DNA from: Muricea muricata
Taxonomy: Eukaryota > Cnidaria > Anthozoa > Malacalcyonacea > Plexauridae
Direction of reading: 5' to 3'
NCBI GenBank assembly: GCA_963855995.1
Contig: OY979724.1
Span: 7,945,032 to 8,009,031 of the forward strand
Length of the DNA: 64,000 bases
The translations under genes and the position numbers were made by a program. Positions 55,678-64,000 of the stretch are shown one piece after another. A model generated the notes under the pieces. The model was not told the DNA's origin. It did no database searches and saw only the letters and a list, made by a program, of their open reading frames with translations. How positions within the stretch are numbered: position 1 is the first letter of the stretch; each line of letters starts with the position of its first letter.

Positions 55678-58137
55678 ATGACGTTGAAGAAATGGTGCAA
55701 TGTCTTCTCACATTGAATCAGGTATAGACCGTATTGTTGGTCAACTTGATCTGTGTAGTTCTTGCTCTTATTACTCTTTCTTATTTTTTTTTTTTTTTGC
55801 AAGAGACCCAAGATGAAGCGGACGCTAGTCAAGCAAGCGAGGACGAAGTGCATGAGGTAAATAATTTTAGAGGTTTAAAATTCTAGTCATGGTTTACTTA
55901 TCTTTCCGGGCTTGTGATATATATGTGTAGCATTTTTTTTTCCTCCGTTTTTTTCAGGCGAGTGAGAATGAGGAAAGTGGGGAAGAAAATACAATTAAAG
56001 GTTCACCCATTAGAAAAATTGCAAGAAAAACTGGAACTTCATCTCATGGAACTACCTGTTCTGGGCTTCAATTCCGGAAAGTATGATATCAACGCCGCTA
56101 AAAACCCTTTCTTTGCCCACCTCATGAAACATGAGCAAGTTAAGTTTGTGATAAAAAGAAACAACAGCCACATGTGTCTCAAGACAATACACTTGAAGTT
56201 TCTCGATATTACAAACCACTTGGCTCCTGGATTCTCCTACGAACAATTTTTAAAAGCTTACGAGTGCACACAGACCAAAGGGTACTTTCGTCTGACAAAG
56301 TTAAACTTATCCACCTTACCGCCCCCTGAAGCCTTGAATTCAATGCTTTCCAACACCGCCATTTCCGAGGAACAATACGAGTACTGCCAGCGCGTGTGGA
56401 ACGATAACAACATGGAAACGTTTCGTGACTTTTTGGTTTGATATAATAATCTTGATGTCGTTCCCTTCCTCGAGGCTATTGACAAGATGAACAAGTTTTG
56501 GAAGGAGCGAGATATAGACATGTTTAAAGACGGCGTGAGTGTGCCAGGTTTGACGATGAAATATTTATTTTCGAATGTTCCAAACGTGCATTTCTCACTG
56601 TTTAACGAAAAAGACAAAGACTTATACTATACCATGAAAGACAATAACGTCGGTGGCCCAAGTATAATATTTAACCGATACCACGAAACAGACAAAACTT
56701 TTATACGCAACGCAGAAATGACACGAAAGAAATCTAGAGCCTAAACCATGCAAGAAAGTGGTCGGTTACGACACCAATGCGCTATACCTCTGGGCGATCA
56801 TGCAAGATATGCCAACCGGACAGTATACGCGACGACTGGAAAGCGACGGCTCTAAAAAGCAATGGAGCGGTAAAAAGGCGATCGAGTGGTTGGAATGGCA
56901 AGCCCACCAACAACAGATAAAGATCAGACATGGGTACAAAAATACCGAGAAAAGAGTTGGAGCTCGTCGCCTTCCAGTCGTCGCGTAAACTGTCCGGTTG
57001 ACATATATTGCATGATCGCCCAGAGGTATAGCGCATTGGCGTCGTAACCGACCACTTTCTTGCATGGTTTAGGCTCTAGATTTCTTTCGTGTCATTTCTG
57101 CGTTGCGTATAAAAGTTTTGTCTGTTTCGTGGTATCGGTTAAATATTATACTTGGGCCACCGACGTTATTGTCTTTCATGGTATAGTATAAGTCTTTGTC
57201 TTTTTCGTTAAACAGTGAGAAATGCACGTTTGGAACATTCGAAAATAAATATTTCATCGTCAAACCTGGCACACTCACGCCGTCTTTAAACATGTCTATA
57301 TCTCGCTCCTTCCAAAACTTGTTCATCTTGTCAATAGCCTCGAGGAAGGGAACGACATCAAGATTATTATATCAAACCAAAAAGTCACGAAACGTTTCCA
57401 TGTTGTTATCGTTCCACACGCGCTGGCAGTACTCGTATTGTTCCTCGGAAATGGCGGTGTTGGAAAGCATTGAATTCAAGGCTTCAGGGGGCGGTAAGGT
57501 GGATAAGTTTAACTTTGTCAGACGAAAGTACCCTTTGGTCTGTGTGCACTCGTAAGCTTTTAAAAATTGTTCGTAGGAGAATCCAGGAGCCAAGTGGTTT
57601 GTAATATCGAGAAACTTCAAGTGTATTGTCTTGAGACACATGTGGCTGTTGTTTCTTTTTATCACAAACTTAACTTGCTCATGTTTCATGAGGTGGGCAA
57701 AGAAAGGGTTTTTAGCGGCGTTGATATCATACTTTCCGGAATTGAAGCCCAGAACAGGTAGTTCCATGAGATGAAGTTCCAGTTTTTCTTGCAATTTTTC
57801 TAATGGGTGAACCTTTAATTGTATTTTCTTCCCCACTTTCCTCATTCTCACTCGCCTGAAAAAAACGGAGGAAAAAAAAATGCTACACATATATATCACA
57901 AGCCCGGAAAGATAAGTAAACCATGACTAGAATTTTAAACCTCTAAAATTATTTACCTCATGCACTTCGTCCTCGCTTGCTTGACTAGCGTCCGCTTCAT
58001 CTTGGGTCTCTTGCAAAAAAAAAAAAAAAAATAAGAAAGAGTAATAAGAGCAAGAACTACACAGATCAAGTTGACCAACAATACGGTCTATACCTGATTC
58101 AATGTGAGAAGACATTGCACCATTTCTTCAACGTCAT
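55678..58137. repeat. Near-perfect inverted repeat, about 1.17-kb arms
   Basis: Left arm 55678 to about 56847, right arm about 56966 to 58137, spacer about 115 bp. The arms read the same in opposite directions apart from a few indels, chiefly in a T/A run near 55790 and 58020. Both carry the same stop and frame lesions in the polymerase fragment. Confidence 0.93.
55971..56960 (+). pseudogene. Type-B DNA polymerase N-terminal fragment (Polinton/adintovirus-like), left arm
   Basis: Contains VLGFNSGKYDINAAK (exonuclease-region Asp motif of protein-primed PolB), FVIKRNNSHMC, HLAPGFSYEQF, DIDMFKDGVSVPGLTM and VGYDTNALYLWA. This order is that of the organellar/viral-type DNA polymerase B family (DNA_pol_B_2) in Polintons and related elements. 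A TGA at the position of a conserved Trp near 56440 interrupts the frame. A frameshift near 56740 separates the last segment, and the palm catalytic part is absent. It would copy DNA by protein priming in an intact element. Clearly dead. Confidence 0.85.
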
Positions 58138-58323
58138 CGCCACTTTCAGCACACACCTAAATAGTCATAATAGTAATAAGTACAAGTCTCGAAAATACCT
58201 AGGTGGTCAAACGCACAACATACCTCACCGTTCACTATTCGTTGACTGATTTGGTCGAATACATGAGAGAAACGGTCCAACAATAGCGAATAGCTTTCCT
58301 GGCTAATTTCCACCAAATAGTCG
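56900..58323 (-). pseudogene. Same polymerase fragment, right arm, with upstream exon-like segments
   Basis: The minus strand repeats the left-arm polymerase fragment with the same stop and frameshift. Upstream, four splice-bounded acidic segments can be read: about 58323-58224 (LVEISQESYSLLLDRFSHVF), 58156-58094 (VCAESGDDVEEMVQ), about 58003-57961 (TQDEADASQASEDEVHE) and from about 57857 (ASENEESGEENTI). The last meets the polymerase frame out of phase. The first lies outside the palindrome, so the right arm appears ancestral and the left arm its inverted copy. The acidic exons are unidentified. Confidence 0.6.
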
Positions 58324-58650
58324 ATGGATAAGAGAACGCCGGGATTATTTAAAGTAGAGTGGGAAGGGGATGGGATAATTAGTCTGTGTAGTAAAACGTA
58401 TTATTGTTTTGAAGATGGGAAAGACAAATTTAGTTGCAAAGGGGTTAACAAAAAGAATAATGTTATTAATAAAGATAAATATTTAGATGTAATTTTAAGT
58501 AAACGTAGTGGGTCGGGTGTAAATAGGGGACTCAGAGTTATGAACAATACAATGTGCACATATGTTCAAGTTAAAAACGCTTTTAGTTATTTTTATCCAA
58601 AACGTAAAGTTTTGGAAGACGGTGTTGCAACCATTCCATTAGATATTTGA
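58324..58650 (+). pseudogene. Type-B DNA polymerase C-terminal fragment, copy 1
   Basis: A 108-aa open end with TPGLFKVEWEGDGI, LCSKTYYCF, DVILSKRSGSGVNRG and a YFYPKRKVLEDG end. It matches, as I recall, the C-terminal region of cnidarian PolB elements (GLFK-x-E(W)...K-TYY-F...NRG-x-R...KR-V). It is separated from the N-terminal pieces by the palindrome; the palm region is missing. Confidence 0.75.
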
Positions 58651-59065
58651 TCTGTAAATAGCTATTTTGTGAATATATCTTTTCAACAACTAACATGTGT
58701 GCGTGTTATTACCATCTGTGTCTTATTCACTTTGCCCGAGGCGAATAAAACCTTGACAACACGGGGGATCATATAACACGATATATGTGGTTTTGGACAA
58801 TAATAGAATCGACTTCGTGAGCGGACATTGGTTTGTTTTGCTGAAACGGGACTCGCGGGACTTAATTTGTCCCTCCACGGGACTTTGTGTCCCTCCACGG
58901 GACTTTTGCAAAACCTAATATTACTTTGCGGGACTTGCGGGACACAATTTGTCCCTCCACGGGACTTTTACAAAAACTATTTTATTTGGTTTTGTGTTTA
59001 ACAATATTTAGTTATATGTTTAAGTTCATTTAATTATATATACAGTTACACTTTTGTTATAGTTA

Positions 59066-59259
59066 TTAGTAGATCTGTAAGTCCTGAATCAGTTCACCGA
59101 TTTCCTTTTGCCGAAGGAATTCGTCATACGCTTTCTTACGAATCCGTTTCCTTACTAGTAAATGTCTCCCCTGTCTTTCTCACTGTATATCGGTAAGATG
59201 GTGGCATACTAAACAGACAAACACAACCTGGCTCAAGGGGGTCTTCGTCAGGTTTCCAC
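59066..59259 (-). pseudogene. GRF-protein C-terminal fragment, copy 1
   Basis: Offset by exactly 894 bp from the longer copy at 59960-60260. It contains the MPPSYR region and the Lys/Arg-rich KRIRKKAYDEFLRQKEIGEL end but not the zinc finger, because the duplication begins within it. Confidence 0.75.
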
Positions 59260-59544
59260 GGGGATGGGATAATTAGTCTATGTAGTAAAACGTATTATTG
59301 TTTTGGGGATGGGAAAGACAAATTTAGTTGCAAAGGGGTTAACAAAAAGAATAATGTTATTAATAAAGATAAATATTTCGATGTAATTTTAAGTAAACGT
59401 AGTGGGTCGGGTGTAAATAGGGGACTCAGAGTTATGAACAATACAATGTGCACATATGTTCAAGTTAAAAACGCTTTTAGTTATTTTTATCCAAAACGTA
59501 AAGTTTTGGAAGACGGTGTTGCAACCATTCCATTAGATATTTGA
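59260..59544 (+). pseudogene. Type-B DNA polymerase C-terminal fragment, copy 2
   Basis: Second copy of the C-terminal piece, starting at GDGIISLCSK. It lacks the first residues of copy 1 and has no start codon at its junction. Confidence 0.75.
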
Positions 59545-59959
59545 TCTGTAAATAGCTATTTTGTGAATATATCTTTTCAACAACTAACATGTGTGCGTGT
59601 TATTACCATTTGTGTCTTATTTACTTTGCCCGAGGCGAATAAAACCTTGACAACACGGGGGATCATATAACACGATATATGTGATTTTGGACAATAATAG
59701 AATCGAGTTCGTGAGCGGGCATTGGTTTGTTTTGCTGAAACGGGACTCGCGGGACTTAATTTGTCCCTCCACGGGACTTTGTGTCCCTCCACGGGACTTT
59801 TGCAAAACCTAATATCACTTTGCGGGACTTGCGGGACACAATTTGTCCCTCCACGGGACTTTTACAAAAACTATTTTATTTGGTTTTGTGTTTAACAATA
59901 TTTAGTTATATGTTTAAGTTCATTTAATTATATGTACAGTCACACTTTTGTTATAGTTA

Positions 59960-60260
59960 TTAGTAGATCTGTAAGTCCTGAATCAGTTCACCGATTTCCT
60001 TTTGCCGAAGGAATTCGTCATACGCTTTCTTACGAATCCGTTTCCTTACTAGTAAATGTCTCCCCTGTCTTTCTCACTTTATATCGGTAAGATGGTGGCA
60101 TACTAAACAGACAAACACAACCTGGCTCAAGGGGGTCTTCGTCAGGTTTCCACTCAAAGAAGTCACAAACACTTTCTCTTGGATGAGGACAACAATAGAA
60201 TAAACGATCCTGATTAGGACCCTCTTTCTTCACTTTCTTGGTGCGACATATCAGATCATG
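59960..60260 (-). pseudogene. GRF-type zinc-finger protein, 3' end
   Basis: The minus-strand frame reads HDLICRTKKVKKEGPNQDR, then LFYCCPHPRESVCDFFEW. This is a GRF zinc finger (as in APEX2, NEIL3 and TTF2), with the KKEGPN and CDFFEW hallmarks and Cys ligands. A tail (MPPSYRYK) follows. After a one-base frame change it continues as KRIRKKAYDEFLRQKEIGEL to the stop near 59960. The upstream end runs into the satellite at 60271. It is convergent with the polymerase fragment. Confidence 0.65.
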
Positions 60261-60270
60261 TCGGCAAAAG

Positions 60271-60716
60271 AGCGCGCCTATGGCGTACGTCACGGGGTAT
60301 ACGTACACTGTTTTAACCAACCAGAGCGCGACTATAGCGTACGTCACGGGGTATACGTGCGCTGTTTTAACCAATCAGAGCGCGACTATAGCGTACGTCA
60401 CGGGGCATACGTACGCTGTTTTAACCAACCAGAGCGCGGCTATAGCGTACGTCACGGGGCATACGTACGCTGTTTTAACAAATCAGAGCACGGCTATGGC
60501 GTACGTCACGGGGTATACGTACGCTGTTTTAACCAATCAGAGCACGGCTATAGTGTACGTCACGGTGTGTACGTACGCTCTTTTAGCCCATCAGAGCGCG
60601 GCTATGGCGTACGTCACGGGGTATACGTACGCTGTTTTAACCAATCAGAGCACGGCTATAGTGTACGTCACGGGGTGTACGTACGCTTTTCGACCAATCA
60701 GCGCGCGACATTCTCG
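60271..60716. repeat. 54-bp satellite with CCAAT-box and CRE-like motifs, block 1
   Basis: About eight units of GCGTACGTCACGGGGTATAC with GTACGCTGTTTTAACCAATC and an AGAGCGCGACTATA end. Most units contain ACCAATCAGAGC (NF-Y consensus CCAATCAG) and TACGTCAC (CRE-like TGACGTA on the other strand), and the GCGTACGT...ACGTACGC portion is self-complementary. Alternating GGGGTATAC, GGGGCATAC and GGTGTGTAC variants occur. Reading frames of over 150 codons across it are by-products of a length divisible by three. Confidence 0.93.
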
Positions 60717-60965
60717 CATACTAATTAGTGCGGCACCCTGTGGAGGCTTGCGCAATCTCGCGCAGCCTCACGCAACCTCACGCAGCCACGGTGTGTACGT
60801 CTCGGGGTGTACGATCTCCAATGCTTTTATCAGGCGTTTCACTCCTTCTCTAGCGTCTTGAATAATAATCGGTTTTTGACTGAACCAAAGACATCAAACC
60901 AAGTGTAATCCTAACATTGATGTATGCTCGACTCGACGGCGAATTTATATAGTTTATGCCACCAA
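60717..60965. repeat. Spacer with Ala/Cys-type tandem motif, repeated at 61261
   Basis: ACTAATTAGTGCGGCACCCT with GTGGAGGCTTGCGCAATCTC and repeated CGCAGCCTCACGCAACCTCA units. Essentially the same sequence recurs at 61261-61345, so the satellite-plus-spacer is itself duplicated (about 60650-60810 against 61195-61355). Confidence 0.85.
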
Positions 60966-61380
60966 CCATTAACCAATCAGAGCGCGACTATAGCATACGT
61001 CACGGGGCATACGTACGCTGTTTTAACCAATCAGAGCATAGCTATGGCGTACGTCACGGGGTGTACGTCACGGGGCATACGTACGCTGTTTTAACCAATC
61101 AGAGCACGGCTATGGCGTACGTCACGGTGTGTACGTCACGGGGCATACGTACGTCAACCATTAACCAATCAGAGCGCGCGACTATAGCGTACGTCACGGT
61201 GTGTACGTCACGGGGTGTACGTACGCTTTTCGACCAATCAGCGCGCGACATTCTCGCATACTAATTAGTGCGGCACCCTGTGGAGGCTTGCGCAACCTCG
61301 CGCAGCCTCACGCAACCTCGCGCAGCCACGGTGTGTACGTCACGGGGTGTACGTACGCAGTTTGACCAATCAGGACACGA
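60966..61380. repeat. 54-bp CCAAT/CRE satellite, block 2
   Basis: A second run of the same unit, less regular, with doubled TACGTCACGG sequences. It ends GTACGCAGTTTGACCAATCA near 61372. Confidence 0.9.
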
Positions 61381-62186
61381 TATTCTAATGAGGGTGCGCC
61401 CCCTCAATATGTGTGCGCCCCCTCCTACACCCTCGCGCCCCCTCAAAAAAGGGGCTCGATCGGCCTTTATAATACTACTTAGGGGACAAAATTGACTTCA
61501 CTTGTTGGCATGGCGGTTCGAAATGTTGTGGCGTTGCAATATGGCTTCGTGTCGTGTACTTTTTGCCGGAATCTTTACTTTGTGAAGTTGTTTTCTAAAC
61601 TCGAGAGGAGTTTTGCTCCTTCGAGGAATGCTATTTTTCTTCTTAGTTTCGCAATTCGCAATTGTGCGTGGCGTTTCAACTCTTCGTGTGTTGCTTCAAG
61701 TCTTCGCGTGGCGCTTCAGATCAAGTCTTCGTGTGGCGCTTCAAGTCTTCGCGTGGGGCTTCGAGTCCTTGTAGTTCGTTGCGGCAACATCGGTTCCAAT
61801 GAACAGCAGTTAGAGACTTAAAGTTAGTGCTTCCATTTTTAAGGAATTCGTGTGAAGGAATTTTGAAGGCAATTTGAGGAATTTTGAAGGAAAGAATTTT
61901 TTAATAATACTGTAAGTCTAAAATCGGGATTTACTTTCAGTTCAGGCCAAAATATATAGTCACTAATAAGAACGACCAATCAAACTCATCGACACTTCTT
62001 ATAAGAACAAATAATCAATTATTTTCATAATTTCGTGACTGTTTATTGCGAGAATCGAGCTGGAAAAAAAATTTTTAAATTTTTGAAAGTGGAAGCACTA
62101 CAGTATTTTGTTTCCCGCGCTTCGAAACGTGTTGGTGTGTCATGGCTGACCCTGTGAAGCACGTTGTTTCTGTTCTTAAAAGCGCA

Positions 62187-62744
62187 CTAGATCAAATCCA
62201 GTCTTGCAATTTTTGTTAACGACAGGGGTCCTGGAACAGAATAATGCCTTCTTTGCACTAAATTTAGTTGCATTGTTCTCATTAGTATGCCCTCGAGATT
62301 AATCCGCCATGAAGATGCCCGTACTCGCTCCCATTGGGTGCGTATACCTTTAGCATTAAGGAATCCCTTCATTCGACGAATAACGCAATTGGGAAATTCA
62401 TGATAGATCTCAGCCACAACAGTATCAAGGTTTTCATTTGATATTTCAGTATATCTGGGAACTTCCTCTAACAACCCAAATTGTCTTATTCTTCTACTTA
62501 TTGTTTTCTGGCTGACACCCAACATTTCAGATATTTTAATTAACGAAAATCCAAAGTTAAGGTACATCTTTAAAGTCTGTCTTGGTATATCAATTGAAGG
62601 GCGACCAGCCGCTCCGGTATAAAAAACTGATGGTTGACGTGTTCCATCAATAGGCTGAGATTCTTCCTCCAAAAGTTTATTATAAGCAACAATAAGATCA
62701 TTTAGAAATTCGTTTAGAAATGTTCGTTGCCACAAGCCTTGCAC
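62187..62744 (-). pseudogene. HTH/integrase-type transposase, N-terminal part only
   Basis: The minus-strand 185-aa frame has a central helix-turn-helix (SLIKISEMLGVSQKTISRR) and a second helical region (PNCVIRRMKGFLNAKGIRTQ, then ERVRASS). The LNLVQRRHYSVPGPLSL end precedes, in related integrase-core proteins of fish and cnidarians as I recall them, the catalytic domain. Here the frame stops within about ten residues, so the DDE core is lost. No ATG begins the frame; the first codon usable is GTG at 62744. The element is therefore a deletion derivative. Confidence 0.65.
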
Positions 62745-62995
62745 CTCGCTACGGACGCCAATTTAAATAACCTGTTCCAATTTGTAAACAGCATGATCAT
62801 ACTCCTTTCGATCATGACTTAAATTTTCTAATATTCGAATTATCTCATCTACGTTATTACAAATATACTGCTTTAAATTCAATTCAGGAGAAGTCAAAGA
62901 GCTTACAGCACCTGACGTTTTTAACAATTTTACTTTTGAGTCTGACAGAATGACAATGATGTTTTGACTTTTGGATTGTTAATATTTATCATTAA

Positions 62996-63241
62996 AGAGA
63001 GGTTACAGTCAGTAATGTAAACAAACGCTTTGTTTACATTTTGAACTGCTACATTTGTAAAATATGATTTACTAACTAAATATCTGACACTTTTCTGGCT
63101 TGCTGTGCTCGTAAATGAATATAAATCTGCGTTTCAATTCAAAAAAGTTTGAAAAATGCGAAATTTGGGCAATGTTTATATTCGGGAGCCTGCCCTTTGT
63201 TATGAGTAGAACCGATGCGCAGAAAGGGCTGTAACCCCTCT
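62996..63241. mobile_element. TTAA-flanked repeat inside the transposon
   Basis: Starts AGAGAGGTTACAG and ends CTGTAACCCCTCT, flanked by TTAA (62992-62995, 63242-63245). It matches the copy at 46430 onward at well above 80% by eye, including GTAAACAAACGCTTTGTTTA. piggyBac-like non-autonomous element, nested just inside the right inverted repeat. Confidence 0.8.
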
Positions 63242-63720
63242 TTAAGTGAAGTATATGTATTAGTGAATCATACGTCCGCTGTGAATTGCAGGATTGGAAC
63301 CGATGTTGCCACAACGAACTAAAAGGACTTGGAGCGACACGCGAAGACTTGATGCGCCACGCGAAGACTGGAAGCGCCACGCGAATATTTGAAGCGGCAC
63401 ACGAAGAGTTGAAGCGCTACGCCACAATTGTGAATTGCGAAACTAAGAAGAAAAATAGCATACCTCGAAGGAGTAAAACTCCTTTCGAGTTTAGAAAACA
63501 ACTTGACAAAGTAAAGATTCCGGCAAAAAGTACACGACACGAAGCCATATTGCAACGCCACAACATTTCGAACCGCCATGCCAACAAGTGAAGTCAATTT
63601 TGTCCCCTACATAACTCTATGCAAATATGTGCAATTTCGTAAGATTTATTCACTCCAGTACAATATAATAATCAATACATTTTGGGTTGACCCCCACTCA
63701 GATTTACTGCAAATTAGGAT

Positions 63721-63810
63721 ATGGCTGCCGACCAAGAATCTCTTGCGAGGACCATATCAGACGCTGTCTTTGGAGCGGTTTCCGACGCTATTAACTCGAC
63801 ATTTTCCCAG
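63721..63810 (+). CDS. Possible first exon of a gene running off the window
   Basis: ATG at 63721 opens MAADQESLARTISDAVFGAV then SDAINSTFSQ, and ends at 63810 in CAG followed by GTAAGT, a consensus donor at phase 0. The peptide is an amphipathic helix with no family assignment. Readthrough meets a stop at about 63876. No downstream exon is in the window. Confidence 0.45.
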
Positions 63811-64000
63811 GTAAGTCAAGATAATACATCATCGAGCCTTTCAAGTTTCAACCATATTTCTGAATCGGCAAGTTGAATGTATTCGACTTTTTTTAAGCGT
63901 CCATCAAGAAGTGACGGTGCCCATGCCGACCATGCGTCAGTAGCGCAAAATTCTGGCGCAAAGTAAGTTCTGGCACAAAGTAAGTTCTGTATTCACCTGT

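Larger units (their letters stand above)
58366..60153. repeat. Tandem duplication of 894 bp (two copies)
   Basis: Copy 1 58366-59259 and copy 2 59260-60153 start with the same GGGGATGGGATAATTAGT and end TCAGGTTTCCAC. Substitutions are few (for example CTGTG/CTATG). Unequal exchange between short GGGGATGGG-like ends is plausible. Inside lie repeated CACGGGAC / GGGACTTGCGGGAC motifs. Confidence 0.95.
61482..63607. mobile_element. 2.1-kb DNA transposon with about 320-bp inverted repeats (IS3EU-like?)
   Basis: Ends GGGGACAAAATTGACTTCAC and the inverse ending 63607. The left arm is 61482 to about 61800, the right about 63291-63607. The flanks TACTTA (61476-61481) and TACATA (63608-63613) match at 5 of 6, compatible with a 6-bp duplication. 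Arms contain internal repeats of TCTTCGCGTGGCGCTTCAAG-type, 15-20 bp. The only protein-coding part is the HTH ORF at 62187-62744. The long ORFs over the arms themselves (plus at left, minus at right) are the same sequence and are probably not genes. The integrase family assignment is tentative. Confidence 0.75.

Noticed and set aside
58683-59805. Two identical minus-strand frames of about 71 and 62 codons
   Set aside because: They arise from the 894-bp tandem duplication, in a spacer with CACGGGAC repeats.
60238-60861. 207- and 156-codon frames with 18-residue repeats
   Set aside because: The satellite unit is 54 bp, divisible by three, so several frames stay open; composition and motifs are DNA-level.
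61492-63597. Near-identical 109- and 92-codon frames at the two ends of the transposon, and a 101-codon frame on the other strand
   Set aside because: They are one inverted-repeat sequence read at both ends. Internal short repeats keep them open; no family matches.

Overview
The window is animal nuclear DNA, most likely from an anthozoan cnidarian (stony coral or sea anemone). The grounds are AT-rich intergenic DNA, short GT-AG exons, interstitial TTAGGG repeats, a lineage-expanded family of intronless rhodopsin-like receptors, many fold-back elements (MITEs) and decayed cnidarian-type retroelements. The taxonomic call is inference.

Layout. 1-17 kb: a minus-strand array of four intact intronless class A GPCR genes (about 2436-3359, 9176-10081, 12504-13445, 14882-15802) with three GPCR relics between them. 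The copies share 5' flanking DNA, so they look like tandem duplicates. MITEs and retroelement scraps lie between them. 18-30 kb: fifteen minus-strand exons of MAD1L1 (spindle-assembly-checkpoint MAD1) with intact splice phases from the ATG (30348) to about the start of the C-terminal domain. The last exons are not recognised. Its introns hold a LINE fragment, a PIF/Harbinger-like MITE, simple repeats and an 84-bp minisatellite.

30-34 kb: mainly repeats, including a fold-back element carrying interstitial TTAGGG and a tRNA-like sequence. 34.8-44.3 kb: two minus-strand paralogues with a death effector domain, an unassigned beta-rich domain, a ubiquitin-like domain ending in Gly-Gly and a conserved tail. 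The second has a 2.95-kb intron, and each copy contains one frame break. 46-53 kb: transposon territory, including a nested TTAA-flanked repeat, a (TA)n-rich element and a 2.04-kb element with 8-bp target duplications and minisatellite-like terminal repeats.

53.7-55.3 kb: an intact intronless 525-aa gene with four copies of an unassigned domain, a possible myristoylation start, and PSAP, FDNPxY and PPxY motifs near its C terminus. 55.7-60.3 kb: wreckage of a protein-primed type-B DNA polymerase (Polinton/adintovirus-like) as a near-perfect inverted repeat with about 1.17-kb arms, then an 894-bp tandem duplication with the polymerase 3' end convergent to a GRF zinc-finger gene. 60.3-61.4 kb: a 54-bp satellite carrying CCAAT-box and CRE-like motifs in most units. 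61.5-63.6 kb: a transposon with about 320-bp inverted repeats around the N-terminal part of an HTH/integrase-type protein. A possible first exon of another gene begins at 63721.

The most interesting host candidates are the DED/ubiquitin-like pair, suggestive of cell-death or innate-immune signalling, and the four-repeat protein with ESCRT and endocytic motifs. Both inferences rest on motifs only.
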